In this document: positions 38,757 through 47,269 of the stretch, in pieces
How the letters are laid out: every line of letters begins with the position of its first letter
Numbering within the stretch: position 1 is the first letter of the stretch
DNA from: Pseudomonadota bacterium
GTDB lineage: Bacteria > Pseudomonadota > Alphaproteobacteria > Puniceispirillales > Marisalimonadaceae
Assembly (NCBI GenBank): GCA_027625145.1
Contig: JAQBXK010000003.1
Location: 1-64,000, forward strand
Length of the DNA stretch: 64,000 nucleotides
Reading direction: 5' to 3'
Translations under genes and position numbers: made by a program
Notes under the pieces: model-generated
Seen by the model: only the letters and a program-made list of their open reading frames with translations
What the model was told of the DNA's origin: nothing
The model's database searches: none

Positions 38757-39959
38757 ATGACTGAAGCCCTAATTTGTGAAGGAACCAGAACCCCTATTGG
38801 TAAATTTGGAGGAAAACTTTCTTCAATAAGAACAGATGACTTAGCTTCACTTCCATTGATTTCTTTAAAAAAAAGACTTAAGAAAGTTGACTGGGATAGC
38901 TTAGAAGAAGTTTTCTTTGGAAACGCCAATCAAGCTGGGGAAGATAATAGAAATATAGCCAGAATGGCACTTCTTTTAGCAGGCCTTCCCTATACGGTAT
39001 CAGGGATTACACTTAATAGATTATGTGCATCTGGGATGGAGGCCATTTCTAATGCATCTAGAATGATAAAGGCAAATGAGGCAGAGTTTACAATAGCCGG
39101 TGGTGTAGAAAGTATGAGCAGAGCTCCTTTTGTAATGCCTAAAGCAAACAGTGCTTTTTCTAGAAATGCAGAAATTTATGACACAACTATAGGTTGGCGT
39201 TTTATTAATCCAAAAATGAAATTAAATTTTGGAGTTGATTCTATGCCAGAAACAGCTGAAAACGTTGCAGAAAAATATCAAATAAATAGAGAAGATCAGG
39301 ATAAAATGGCTTTATCAAGTCAGATAAAGGCTATTAAATCAATTCAAAATGGCCGCCTTGCAAAAGAAATTACTCCTGTAGAAATTCCTCAAAGAAAAGG
39401 TGATCCTATTATTTTTGATAAAGACGAACATCCAAGAGAAACTACTATTGAAAAACTTTCTGCATTGCCTACTCCTTTTCGTCCAAATGGGAGTGTCACT
39501 GCTGGCAATGCAAGTGGCATCAATGATGGAGCAGCTGCAATTATAATTGCTAATGAAAATGGAGTAAAAAGGAATCATTTGTTACCTAGAGCTAGAATAT
39601 TATCAGCAGCAAGCTGTGGTGTAGAACCTGCATTTATGGGTATTGGACCAGTGCCAGCAACTATAAAAGCTTTAAAACTTGCTGGGCTTTCTATGGACGA
39701 TATTGATATTATTGAAATCAATGAAGCTTTTGCTGCCCAAGGTCTGGCCAGCTTAAGGTCTCTTGGCGTAAGTGATGATGATGAAAGAGTTAACCCCAAT
39801 GGAGGAGCCATTGCGTTAGGTCACCCTTTAGGGATGTCTGGAACAAGATTAGTTTTAACCGCTACTCAAGAGTTAATGGAAACAAATAAAAAATATGCTC
39901 TTTGTACAATGTGTGTAGGGGTAGGCCAAGGTAGCGCTATTATAATAGAAAAACTATAG
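38757..39959 (+). CDS. Acetyl-CoA acetyltransferase / 3-ketoacyl-CoA thiolase
   Basis: This is a 400-residue thiolase II-family enzyme. The nucleophile is Cys90 in GITLNRLCASGMEAI; the His site is in NPNGGAIALGHPLGMSGTRL and the second Cys in ALCTMCVGVGQGSAIIIEKL. INEAFAAQ is also present. The PcaF-like features (long 'GWRFINPKM' loop, tripeptide SMSRAPFVM) are compatible with beta-ketoadipyl-CoA or acetoacetyl-CoA thiolysis. GGAGG precedes the ATG. It could process acetoacetyl-CoA derived from the BKACE product, but that link is inference. Confidence 0.93.
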   Translation: MTEALICEGTRTPIGKFGGKLSSIRTDDLASLPLISLKKRLKKVDWDSLEEVFFGNANQAGEDNRNIARMALLLAGLPYTVSGITLNRLCASGMEAISNASRMIKANEAEFTIAGGVESMSRAPFVMPKANSAFSRNAEIYDTTIGWRFINPKMKLNFGVDSMPETAENVAEKYQINREDQDKMALSSQIKAIKSIQNGRLAKEITPVEIPQRKGDPIIFDKDEHPRETTIEKLSALPTPFRPNGSVTAGNASGINDGAAAIIIANENGVKRNHLLPRARILSAASCGVEPAFMGIGPVPATIKALKLAGLSMDDIDIIEINEAFAAQGLASLRSLGVSDDDERVNPNGGAIALGHPLGMSGTRLVLTATQELMETNKKYALCTMCVGVGQGSAIIIEKL

Positions 39960-39971
39960 TTATTATTTTAT

Positions 39972-41093
39972 CTAATCATATTGATAAGCCTGCCTATCTA
40001 TAGAAACAGAACGAATATAAATATATACTTTCTTATTGGTAGATAGTTTCATTTTTTTAAGATTGTAAGTAGTAATTCTTACTCTTAATATTTGTAAATT
40101 TTCTTTATTTTCTTTACTTTCTAAAGCAACAATAAGTTCTGAAAAAGCAGAAATTTTTTCAATATCAATTGTTAATATTGTTCCAACCAATATATTTTCT
40201 GCTATATAAGAATTAATTTTGATTGGGGTTATTATAACATCTCTCGATCTAATTCTGACCCTTACAAAGTCACCTAAAATACCTGGTTTTCCAGGAACTA
40301 TCAAATATTGGCCATTAATATTGATTGTAGTTAAATTATATAATTTTTTAATATTTGAAACAAATCCCTCCAAAACTGAACTGGCTTCAAATTTTCCAAC
40401 TAAATTTTGGAAATGATCTCCTGCTAATATTTTAGAAGTAGGGCCGCTTTCAATAAAACGTCCGTTCAATATTAATACAATTTCATCTGAAATTTGTGAG
40501 ATTTCTTCAATAGAGTGTGTTACGTATAAAATAGGTACTTTATATTCACGGTTATACTTTCTAAGAAAATTTATTAGTTTCGCTTTATGTTTTATATCTA
40601 AAGCAGACATAGGCTCATCTAAAAGAAGATAACTTGGCTGAGATAAGATTGTTCTTGCCAAAGCTGCTCTAAGCTTTTCACCACCAGATAAATTTATAGG
40701 GTATCTATCCAAAATATTTTGTAAATCTAAACACTTTATTATTTCTATTTTTGTAATATTATAGCTTTTTATATTCTCTGATTTAACCCTTTTAATAGCA
40801 AAATCAAGATTTTGGTTAACCGTTAAATGTTGAAACAAATTAGGATCTTGAAACATTGTTCCAATTGATCTTTTGTATGAAGGAATATTTTTTTGTCCTT
40901 GAAGGACATCTCCATTTAAACTAATAAATATTTCAATATTTTGGATGAATCCTGCAACTGCAGAGATAAGAGAGCTTTTCCCTGAACCATTAGGACCAAA
41001 AAGAACTGTTATTCCATCTGATTGAAAGTTATGTTCAAAATCTATGTTAAAACTGCCTAACTCACCTTTCATTTTTATAAATAAACTCGACAC
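39972..41093 (-). CDS. modC: Molybdate ABC transporter ATP-binding protein
   Basis: ModC powers molybdate uptake. The 373-residue protein has Walker A FGPNGSGKSS near residue 33, an ABC signature LSGGEKLRAALARTI, Walker B YLLLDEPMSALD and switch His in YVTHSIEE. A C-terminal extension of about 140 residues (IVPGKPGILGDFVRVRIRSRDVIIT, SFSELIVALESKEN-like end) looks like a TOBE/Mop regulatory domain. It starts one base inside the modB stop, so the two are coupled. It converges on the thiolase gene with 12 bases between. Confidence 0.92.
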   Translation of the reverse strand: MSSLFIKMKGELGSFNIDFEHNFQSDGITVLFGPNGSGKSSLISAVAGFIQNIEIFISLNGDVLQGQKNIPSYKRSIGTMFQDPNLFQHLTVNQNLDFAIKRVKSENIKSYNITKIEIIKCLDLQNILDRYPINLSGGEKLRAALARTILSQPSYLLLDEPMSALDIKHKAKLINFLRKYNREYKVPILYVTHSIEEISQISDEIVLILNGRFIESGPTSKILAGDHFQNLVGKFEASSVLEGFVSNIKKLYNLTTININGQYLIVPGKPGILGDFVRVRIRSRDVIITPIKINSYIAENILVGTILTIDIEKISAFSELIVALESKENKENLQILRVRITTYNLKKMKLSTNKKVYIYIRSVSIDRQAYQYD

Positions 41094-41785
41094 TATTTAA
41101 CTCGCATAGAAATATTTTTATTTGAAATATACAAGGTTAATAAAATTATAAAGGATAAAAGCAGCATTCCTCCTGCTAAATAATGTGCCTTTCCAAACGA
41201 TAGTTGTTCTACATGATCGTAGATAGAAATGGCTAAAACTTTTGTTTTTCCATGAATTCCTCCACCAACCATTAATACAATACCAAACTCTCCCATTGTG
41301 TGAGCAAATGATAAAATAAAAGATGTTAGTAAACCTCTTCTACATAAAGGTAATATAACATTAAAGAAGGTATCAAAATGACCGGCGCCTAGAGTATTAG
41401 CAGTTTGTATTGTTTTAACACCTACTTTTTCAAAAGATGATTGTAAAGGTTGAACCCAAAATGGAAGAGAATATATTATTGATGCAAACACCAACCCATA
41501 AAATGAAAAAATAAGTTGCTCACCAGTTACCAAAATAAAAAAATTACCAAGCATTGTATCTGGACTAAAAAATACTATTAAATAAAAACCTATAACTGTT
41601 GGAGGTAAAACTAAAGGTAACGTTATAATAGATTCTATAATTGGATTTAATTTTCCTGAACTAAAAGCTAAAAAATAAGCTATAGGAGTTCCAATAAAAG
41701 CAAGACAAACACATGTTGTTAATGCTAGTTTTAATGTAAGTATAAGTGCTACTATGTCCGGGTTTAATAAACTAAATACTTCCAT
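41093..41785 (-). CDS. modB: Molybdate ABC transporter permease
   Basis: ModB is the inner-membrane channel of molybdate uptake. The 230 residues show about five membrane spans, LKLALTTCVCLAFIGTPIAYFLA at the start, the PLVLPPTVIGFYLIV segment, and the ABC-coupling EAA loop (TIQTANTLGAGHFDTFFNVILPLCRRGLLTSFIL). The order is modB then modC with a one-base overlap. The binding-protein gene modA, normally upstream, is absent: a serine hydrolase lies there on the other strand. Confidence 0.93.
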   Translation of the reverse strand: MEVFSLLNPDIVALILTLKLALTTCVCLAFIGTPIAYFLAFSSGKLNPIIESIITLPLVLPPTVIGFYLIVFFSPDTMLGNFFILVTGEQLIFSFYGLVFASIIYSLPFWVQPLQSSFEKVGVKTIQTANTLGAGHFDTFFNVILPLCRRGLLTSFILSFAHTMGEFGIVLMVGGGIHGKTKVLAISIYDHVEQLSFGKAHYLAGGMLLLSFIILLTLYISNKNISMRVK

Positions 41786-41805
41786 TTTTAAAATCTACTT
41801 TTAGT

Positions 41806-41840
41806 ACTATTATATTGGTAAAAGTTTTGAACTATTATAT
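41806..41840. repeat. Direct repeat in the modB/hydrolase divergent promoter region
   Basis: ACTATTATAT occurs at 41806-41815 and again at 41831-41840, 25 bases apart start to start, in the 84-base gap between two divergent genes. It may be a paired regulator site or overlapping -10-like elements; in AT-rich DNA a ten-base repeat of this composition could also be chance. Confidence 0.3.
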
Positions 41841-41869
41841 AAAAGTTAAGTTACACATAGGAGTGCAAA

Positions 41870-42757
41870 ATGTCATTTATAAAAACTGATGATAATATTA
41901 AATTATTTTATCAATCCACTGGTCAAGGTGATCCAATTATATTTGTTCATGAATTCGCTGGAGATTATAGAAGTTGGGAACCACAGGTAAACTATTTTTC
42001 AAGATACAATCAATGTATAACTTATAGCGCTAGAGGCTATCATCCTTCTGATATTCCAAAAGATGAAGCTTCCTACAGCCAAGAAAGAGCCTGGAAAGAT
42101 ATAATAAGTATTATGGATAACTTTGAAATTGATAAGGCTCACATAGTAGGTTTATCAATGGGAGGCTTTGCAACTTTACATTTTGGTATAAATGCACCTG
42201 AAAGAGCTAAAAGTATAGTTGTCGCTGGATGCGGTTACGGAGCCATACCAATTGACAAAACTAATTATAATGAACAAGCAAATTTCTCCTCAGTTTCATT
42301 GGTTACGGCAAAAAATATTCTAGAAAAAGGTATGGCTAAAGTAGGTGCTGAATATGCATTAGGACCCTCAAGAGTTCAATTTCAAAAAAAAGATCCAAAA
42401 GGATGGCAATTATTTAATGACTTATTAATTAGCCATGATTCATTAGGTTCTGCTAATACCCTTTTAGGTATCCAAAATAAAAGACCTAATCTATATAAAC
42501 TTGAAAAAGAAATATCTAATATTAAAACACCTACATTAATTATAAATGGAGACGAAGATGACATGTGTTTAGAAGTTGGATTGTTTCTTAAAAGAACCAT
42601 TAAAAATTCTGGATTACTGATTGTTCCTAAAACCGGTCACACTATTAACTTAGAAGAGCCTAGTTTATTTAACAATCATCTTGCTGATTTTTATATGGCC
42701 ATAAATTCAAATAGCTGGAATGAAAGAGACGAAAGAGCTGTTATAATAAAAGTATAA
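41870..42757 (+). CDS. Alpha/beta hydrolase, serine nucleophile
   Basis: This 295-residue alpha/beta hydrolase has the oxyanion region FVHEFAGDYRSW (HE in place of the more usual HG), the nucleophile Ser96 in GLSMGGFA, an acid in INGDEDD and the His in KTGHTINLEEP. The substrate is unknown; relatives act on esters, lactones or CoA esters. AGGAG lies before the ATG. It is divergent from modB and converges on yajQ. Confidence 0.85.
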   Translation: MSFIKTDDNIKLFYQSTGQGDPIIFVHEFAGDYRSWEPQVNYFSRYNQCITYSARGYHPSDIPKDEASYSQERAWKDIISIMDNFEIDKAHIVGLSMGGFATLHFGINAPERAKSIVVAGCGYGAIPIDKTNYNEQANFSSVSLVTAKNILEKGMAKVGAEYALGPSRVQFQKKDPKGWQLFNDLLISHDSLGSANTLLGIQNKRPNLYKLEKEISNIKTPTLIINGDEDDMCLEVGLFLKRTIKNSGLLIVPKTGHTINLEEPSLFNNHLADFYMAINSNSWNERDERAVIIKV

Positions 42758-42763
42758 AAGCAA

Positions 42764-43249
42764 TTAATCTCTAAAATTTTCGAACTGAAGTGGATGAGTT
42801 AGATTTAATTCTTTTATCAGTTGGATTGCATTTTGTAAGTCATCCCTTTTTTTTCCTGAAACCCTAACTTCGTCTCCTTGAATTGCGGTTTGAGTTTTAG
42901 TTTTAGAGGATTTAATTTCTTTTACTATTTTTTGAGCAGTTTCACGATCAACGCCTTGTTTTATTAAAACTGTTTGCCTAATTGAATTACCAGTAGCTGC
43001 TTCAGGTTTTTCAAATTCTAGTGCACCTGTATCAACTTTCTTTCTTGTTAAGTGAGTAATAAGTAGTTCCTCTACTTGTTTTCTCTTAAGCTCATCATCG
43101 GCTTTAATTATAATTTTATCTTCTTGTTGCTCAACTTCACATAGACTTCCTTTAAAATCATATCTTGTATTAATTTCTTTTTTTACACCTTCTAGAGCGT
43201 TTTGAACTGACGGCATATCTATTTTACTTACAATATCAAAGCTAGGCAT
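42764..43249 (-). CDS. yajQ: YajQ-family nucleotide-binding protein
   Basis: This 161-residue protein matches the YajQ (DUF520) family: MPSFDIVSKIDMPSVQNALEGVKKEINTRYDFKGS at the start, DDELKRKQVEELLITHLTRKKVD in the middle and VKEIKSSKTKTQTAIQGDEVRVSGKKRDDLQNAI at the end. Members bind nucleotides, and a Xanthomonas homologue is a cyclic-di-GMP receptor. The cellular role here is unknown. The stop lies six bases from the convergent hydrolase stop. Confidence 0.94.
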   Translation of the reverse strand: MPSFDIVSKIDMPSVQNALEGVKKEINTRYDFKGSLCEVEQQEDKIIIKADDELKRKQVEELLITHLTRKKVDTGALEFEKPEAATGNSIRQTVLIKQGVDRETAQKIVKEIKSSKTKTQTAIQGDEVRVSGKKRDDLQNAIQLIKELNLTHPLQFENFRD

Positions 43250-43391
43250 AATACTTTCCCTTATTTTAAATAATTAAAATATTATAATCTCAATTTAATT
43301 AATTCTCTAACATTCTAATTAGAAGTTGATAGTTCTTATGTTAAATTATAGATTATACAACTATTGTAACTATATATTATTGTTTTATAAA

Positions 43392-44189
43392 ATGGATATT
43401 ATTTTAAAATTAATTTTATTTATTCCTATTTTGATAGGATCATTTTTCTTATGGCCAACATTTAGCTTCTGGACGATTTTACCTATACTATTTGTTTTTG
43501 GATTAATTGATGTTTCCAGACACAAAACCATGAATTTTAAATTAATTAAAGAGTATTTCATAGGGAAAGGTATTTTAACTTTTATTCTCTCACCATTAAA
43601 TTTATTCACTGATTTGTTATCACATAGAAACCTTCATACTTTTAATGTACAAGATCTTCCTCAAAATCATCAAAATGAAATAAACGAAGTTATTCAAATT
43701 TTTGATAAAAATGCTAAACAAATTGTAAAACGTTTTAACGAATCAAAGAATGATAACAGAACTATGTTATTTTATAAGTGGTATGGGTATAACTTAGATG
43801 AGACAATTTTAGATTTTAATAAAGAATATAAATACATAAAAACTATAGGTGTTTCATTATTTAGAGAAAAAACCTCTACTTCTAGACACTTTGGACCTTT
43901 GAGAGCTACATATAGGATATTATATAACTTTAATAAGGTAAAAAATGAAGGTTCCTATATTGAAGCAGATGGAAGAATTAATAAATGGAAATACAATCCA
44001 TTATTTATTTTTGACGACACATTAATTCATCAAAGTTTTAACCAAGAAGACGATTTAAGATATTGTGCTTTTATAGATATACTAAGACCTTGTTACTTTG
44101 ATAACCTGATGAAAAACATATTAGCTTTAGTTGGTTTCTTTTTAAAAAAAACCAGAGGTGTTTTTTATAAAAATTGGAAAATGATATAA
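43392..44189 (+). CDS. Aspartyl/asparaginyl beta-hydroxylase family dioxygenase, LpxO-like
   Basis: This is a Fe(II)/2-oxoglutarate oxygenase of the AspH/LpxO fold. The first metal His is in SRHFGPLRATYRILYNF with Arg eight residues on, and the second is in FDDTLIHQSFNQEDDLRYCAFIDILRP, with the 2-oxoglutarate-binding Arg ten residues after the His. One or two N-terminal membrane helices (LKLILFIPILIGSFFLW) and the segment LLSHRNLHTFNVQDLPQ resemble LpxO, the lipid A 2-hydroxylase. The start is uncertain: ATG 43392 gives 265 residues; ATG 43338 and TTG 43326 are upstream alternatives and none has a clear ribosome site. The substrate is not proven. Confidence 0.75.
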   Translation: MDIILKLILFIPILIGSFFLWPTFSFWTILPILFVFGLIDVSRHKTMNFKLIKEYFIGKGILTFILSPLNLFTDLLSHRNLHTFNVQDLPQNHQNEINEVIQIFDKNAKQIVKRFNESKNDNRTMLFYKWYGYNLDETILDFNKEYKYIKTIGVSLFREKTSTSRHFGPLRATYRILYNFNKVKNEGSYIEADGRINKWKYNPLFIFDDTLIHQSFNQEDDLRYCAFIDILRPCYFDNLMKNILALVGFFLKKTRGVFYKNWKMI

Positions 44190-44206
44190 TCTTTATGTAT
44201 ATACTT

Positions 44207-45346
44207 TTATCTTCCTGGGACTAATATCTGTCTAATAACTTCACCTTTTGCAAGCTTATCAAAGCCCTCATTTAAGTCGTTAAACCCAATTTTACCATCT
44301 ATTAGCTTATCAACAGGTAATCGGCCTTGTTGAAATAGACTTAAAAATCTTGGCACATCTCTAACTGGAACACAGGACCCCATGTAACTTCCTAAAATTG
44401 ATTTTTCTTGAGCTACTAAATCACTATGATTAAAACTAAATTGAGTATTAATTGGAGATAGACCAGCTGTTACAACAGATCCACCATAACGAATAATTTG
44501 ATAGGCTGTATTCATAGCCGCTATCACGCCTGCTAAATCTATAGCAAAATCAACTCCTCCATTTGTTAAATCTCTTATTTCTTCAATAACATCATTATTT
44601 CTACTATCAAAACAATGTGTAGCTCCTAATTCTTTTGCACGAGAAAATTTTGATGGATCAATATCAATTGCTATTATTGTTTCTGCTCCACCAAGTTTAG
44701 CTCCCATTATGCCATTTAATCCAACTCCTCCTAAACCAATGATGGCAACTGAATCTCCAGGCCTTATTCTTGCAGTGTTTATAACAGCTCCAACTCCAGT
44801 CATAACGGCACAACCAAATAACGCTGCATCCTCAATATTAATAGATTTGTCAATAACAACAACTGACCCTCTATCAACAACTGCATATTCAGACATACAT
44901 GATACACCTGTATGATGATTTAAGACTTCTCCATTAGCATCAGTAAGCCTACTTCCACCTGACATTAATTGACCCTTGCCTTTTGTTGCAGCTGCCAGCT
45001 CACATACTTGAGGACGTCCCTCAAGACAACGTCGACATCTTCCACAAGAAGGAGAAAATTGAAAAGAAACATGGTCTCCAATTTTTATATCATTAACAGC
45101 ATTCCCCAGTTCGACCACTTCACCAGAACCTTCATGTCCAATCACTAGTGGCATAGGCATTATTCTTGAACCATTTATAACGGATAGGTCAGAATGACAA
45201 AGACCAGCGCCTTTAACTTGAACTAAAATTTCATTAGCTTGAGGTGGAGATATGTTAATTTCTTCAATAGATAAAGGTTGTGAAATTTTATATGGTGCAG
45301 TTGCTTTGTTAGTTCTAATAACTGCTGCTTTACATTTAATTGACAT
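44207..45346 (-). CDS. Zinc-dependent alcohol dehydrogenase (class III-like)
   Basis: This is a 379-residue medium-chain dehydrogenase. Catalytic zinc ligands are in GLCHSDLSV and GHEGSGEVVELG; the structural zinc site is CGRCRRCLEGRPQVC. NAD binding is through IIGLGGVGLNGIMGAKLGGAETIIAIDID. The long form resembles class III or aryl-alcohol enzymes. AGGAGAAGG precedes the ATG. It is the last gene of the nitrile hydratase cluster, 41 bases after the accessory gene. It may oxidise an alcohol upstream or downstream of the nitrile; that is inference. Confidence 0.9.
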   Translation of the reverse strand: MSIKCKAAVIRTNKATAPYKISQPLSIEEINISPPQANEILVQVKGAGLCHSDLSVINGSRIMPMPLVIGHEGSGEVVELGNAVNDIKIGDHVSFQFSPSCGRCRRCLEGRPQVCELAAATKGKGQLMSGGSRLTDANGEVLNHHTGVSCMSEYAVVDRGSVVVIDKSINIEDAALFGCAVMTGVGAVINTARIRPGDSVAIIGLGGVGLNGIMGAKLGGAETIIAIDIDPSKFSRAKELGATHCFDSRNNDVIEEIRDLTNGGVDFAIDLAGVIAAMNTAYQIIRYGGSVVTAGLSPINTQFSFNHSDLVAQEKSILGSYMGSCVPVRDVPRFLSLFQQGRLPVDKLIDGKIGFNDLNEGFDKLAKGEVIRQILVPGR

Positions 45347-45387
45347 TTACCTTCTCCTAAAATTATTAAACCTTATTTTTTACATAT

Positions 45388-45738
45388 CTAAATCTTAACT
45401 GGTTGACCATGAGGTGTTGTTAAATAAGCTTTTGTCCAATCTTCTTTTAATAAAGATAAATTTTGAAGACTGCCCATATTTTTATCAACAATAATTTTTT
45501 CTAAAGCATTTAACCAACAATTAAAATAATTGTCATTTCCATCCAAGGATTTTATTTTTAACCTTGCTTGATTTAAAGATTGACCAAAAATTTCTACAAA
45601 CTCCGTCCATAAGAAATTACCTTGCTCAGATAATTGGACTGTAATAGCAAATAATTGACTATGCCAGGGACTTTGAAAAACTATATCGTCCCGAGAAGTA
45701 TTTATGAAAGGCAAGCTAAAATTAGATTGATTACTCAT
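45388..45738 (-). CDS. Nitrile hydratase accessory (activator) protein
   Basis: This 116-residue protein resembles the small accessory proteins that load cobalt into, or activate, nitrile hydratase, which are themselves like the beta-subunit N-terminal domain. It has DDIVFQSPWHSQLFAITVQLSEQGNFLWTEF, a central NYFNCWLNALEKIIVDKN and a terminal AYLTTPHGQPVKI. It follows the beta-subunit gene by 21 bases on the same strand, the usual alpha-beta-activator order in cobalt-type operons. Confidence 0.85.
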   Translation of the reverse strand: MSNQSNFSLPFINTSRDDIVFQSPWHSQLFAITVQLSEQGNFLWTEFVEIFGQSLNQARLKIKSLDGNDNYFNCWLNALEKIIVDKNMGSLQNLSLLKEDWTKAYLTTPHGQPVKI

Positions 45739-45759
45739 AATGGCCTCTTAACAATACTA

Positions 45760-46497
45760 TTAAATATGACATTCTATATATGGTTCCCATAAATCTAAAA
45801 AAATACAACTGTTTTTATCCTCAGCCATTGCTCCCCATAGCTCTTCACCTTTAAACTCTATAGTATATAAAGGTAAAGGGTTTTCGCCATTACCATGGGC
45901 ATTTTTATCTGGAAATACATGCGTGCCGTGATAAGAGTGAATAGTACCTGTTCGTCCCATTGCGTATGATGGTAAACGAGTGTGACCTCCTTTAACATCT
46001 TTATTTGGGTTATAGCTTACAGTCTTAATTTTATCACCTATATTAAACTGAGGAGAAATCTTTGTTTCTCTAAAAGAGGGACCTCCCCAACCTAAAGTTT
46101 TTGCAACATCTTTTGCCAACCATGCCCTTTTATCTAATTCTGACTTAATTACTGAATCTAAATTTATTTCTTGTTTTTCAACTAAAGTTGTAAAATGTTT
46201 TAAATCTTTAACTGAAATTATATTTCTTTTAACTAAAAGGTTTGTAAGTCCAGCTAGCCATTTTTCATAATACGAATAATTCATATAATCTCTAGGCGGC
46301 AAACATTCTCTAAAATGCCTACTAACATCTAAATTCCATTCTCCTAAAGCACCTGCAGCTAGAGTTATTGCCCATGCTTTTGCGTGCCATTTATATTTAA
46401 AAACAGGTTCATAATTTTCAATTTGATTATTTTTGTTTCTAGGGATAGGAATTGGCCCATCTCCATAACGTCCTCCCATATCATGCAATCTACTCAT
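45760..46497 (-). CDS. Nitrile hydratase beta subunit
   Basis: Nitrile hydratase converts nitriles to amides as an alpha-beta dimer. The 245 residues open with [16 protein letters not shown], then [25 protein letters not shown] and [14 protein letters not shown]. The C-terminal SH3-like domain has [50 protein letters not shown] and ends LDLWEPYIE. Its start overlaps the alpha-subunit stop by four bases, so synthesis is coupled. It shows no sign of decay. Confidence 0.95.
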   Translation of the reverse strand: MSRLHDMGGRYGDGPIPIPRNKNNQIENYEPVFKYKWHAKAWAITLAAGALGEWNLDVSRHFRECLPPRDYMNYSYYEKWLAGLTNLLVKRNIISVKDLKHFTTLVEKQEINLDSVIKSELDKRAWLAKDVAKTLGWGGPSFRETKISPQFNIGDKIKTVSYNPNKDVKGGHTRLPSYAMGRTGTIHSYHGTHVFPDKNAHGNGENPLPLYTIEFKGEELWGAMAEDKNSCIFLDLWEPYIECHI

Positions 46498-47189
46498 TTA
46501 ATATTCTCGGCTAATCCAGTTCCTATCATTGAATTACGTGTGACTAATTTAGCTAATTCGTCTTCATTCATGTTTTCAGTACCTTCTGGACGCATTGGCA
46601 ATACTAAATACCTAAGTTCAGCAGTTGAATCCCATACTTTTACCTGAATTTTATCATCTACTTTAACCCCAAATTCTGAGAGAACTTTTCTTGGTTCTCT
46701 AACAGTTCTAGATCTATATTCATCACTTTTATACCATGTCGGAGGAATACCTAAAACTGGCCATGGATAACAGCTACATAATGTGCAAACAACTACATTA
46801 TGTACTTCTGGTGTATTTTCTACAACAACCATATTTTCACCTTGTCGACCTTGATAACTCAATTCTCTAATTGCAGAAGTAGCATCTTCAAGAAGTCGTT
46901 TTTTATAATCACTATCAACCCATGCTTTAGCGACAACCTTAGCTCCATTTTGAGGTCCTATTTTATTCTCATATGTATCTATTAACTCATCAAGTGTTTC
47001 AGAATCAATCAGCCCTTTACTTAATAAAAGTGTTTCGATTGCTTTAACTCTTAACTCTGGATCGGATGGCAAAAGTGAATGATGATCATCATGGTCATGA
47101 CTATGACTATGACTATGACTATGACTATGACTATGACTATGACTATGACTATGACTATGAGAATTATCTTTGTCTTTTTTTGTATCCAT
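46494..47189 (-). CDS. Cobalt-type nitrile hydratase alpha subunit with a His-rich tail
   Basis: This is the catalytic subunit, 231 residues. The metal-binding claw is Cys135-Thr-Leu-Cys138-Ser-Cys140-Tyr; Thr and Tyr in those places are the cobalt-type pattern. [22 protein letters not shown] and [15 protein letters not shown] flank it. The N-terminus is unusual: residues 10-31 are eleven Ser-His pairs, then DHDDHH, giving 14 histidines in the first 37 residues, encoded mostly by a hexanucleotide repeat. The tail probably binds cobalt or nickel. It is coupled to the beta subunit by a four-base overlap; the ADH gene upstream ends 80 bases away. Confidence 0.95.
   Translation of the reverse strand: MDTKKDKDNSHSHSHSHSHSHSHSHSHSHSHDHDDHHSLLPSDPELRVKAIETLLLSKGLIDSETLDELIDTYENKIGPQNGAKVVAKAWVDSDYKKRLLEDATSAIRELSYQGRQGENMVVVENTPEVHNVVVCTLCSCYPWPVLGIPPTWYKSDEYRSRTVREPRKVLSEFGVKVDDKIQVKVWDSTAELRYLVLPMRPEGTENMNEDELAKLVTRNSMIGTGLAENIK
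47101..47160 (-). repeat. Perfect ten-copy hexanucleotide tandem repeat
   Basis: The plus strand has ten exact copies of CTATGA, read on the minus strand as alternating Ser and His codons (AGT, CAT) near the nitrile hydratase alpha start. A diverged half-copy (TCATGA) flanks it. The codons are identical in every copy, which points to recent expansion by slippage. Changes by whole units would keep the reading frame and change only tail length. Confidence 0.95.
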
Positions 47190-47269
47190 AATATTTTTCT
47201 CACATTGTTTATTTGAATTAATATTAGTATTTAATTTAGTAAAGTATCAATTATTTCATAATATAATTT

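Noticed and set aside
47101-47160. Tandem repeat as a CRISPR array
   Set aside because: Units are six bases with no spacers and lie in frame inside a coding region.
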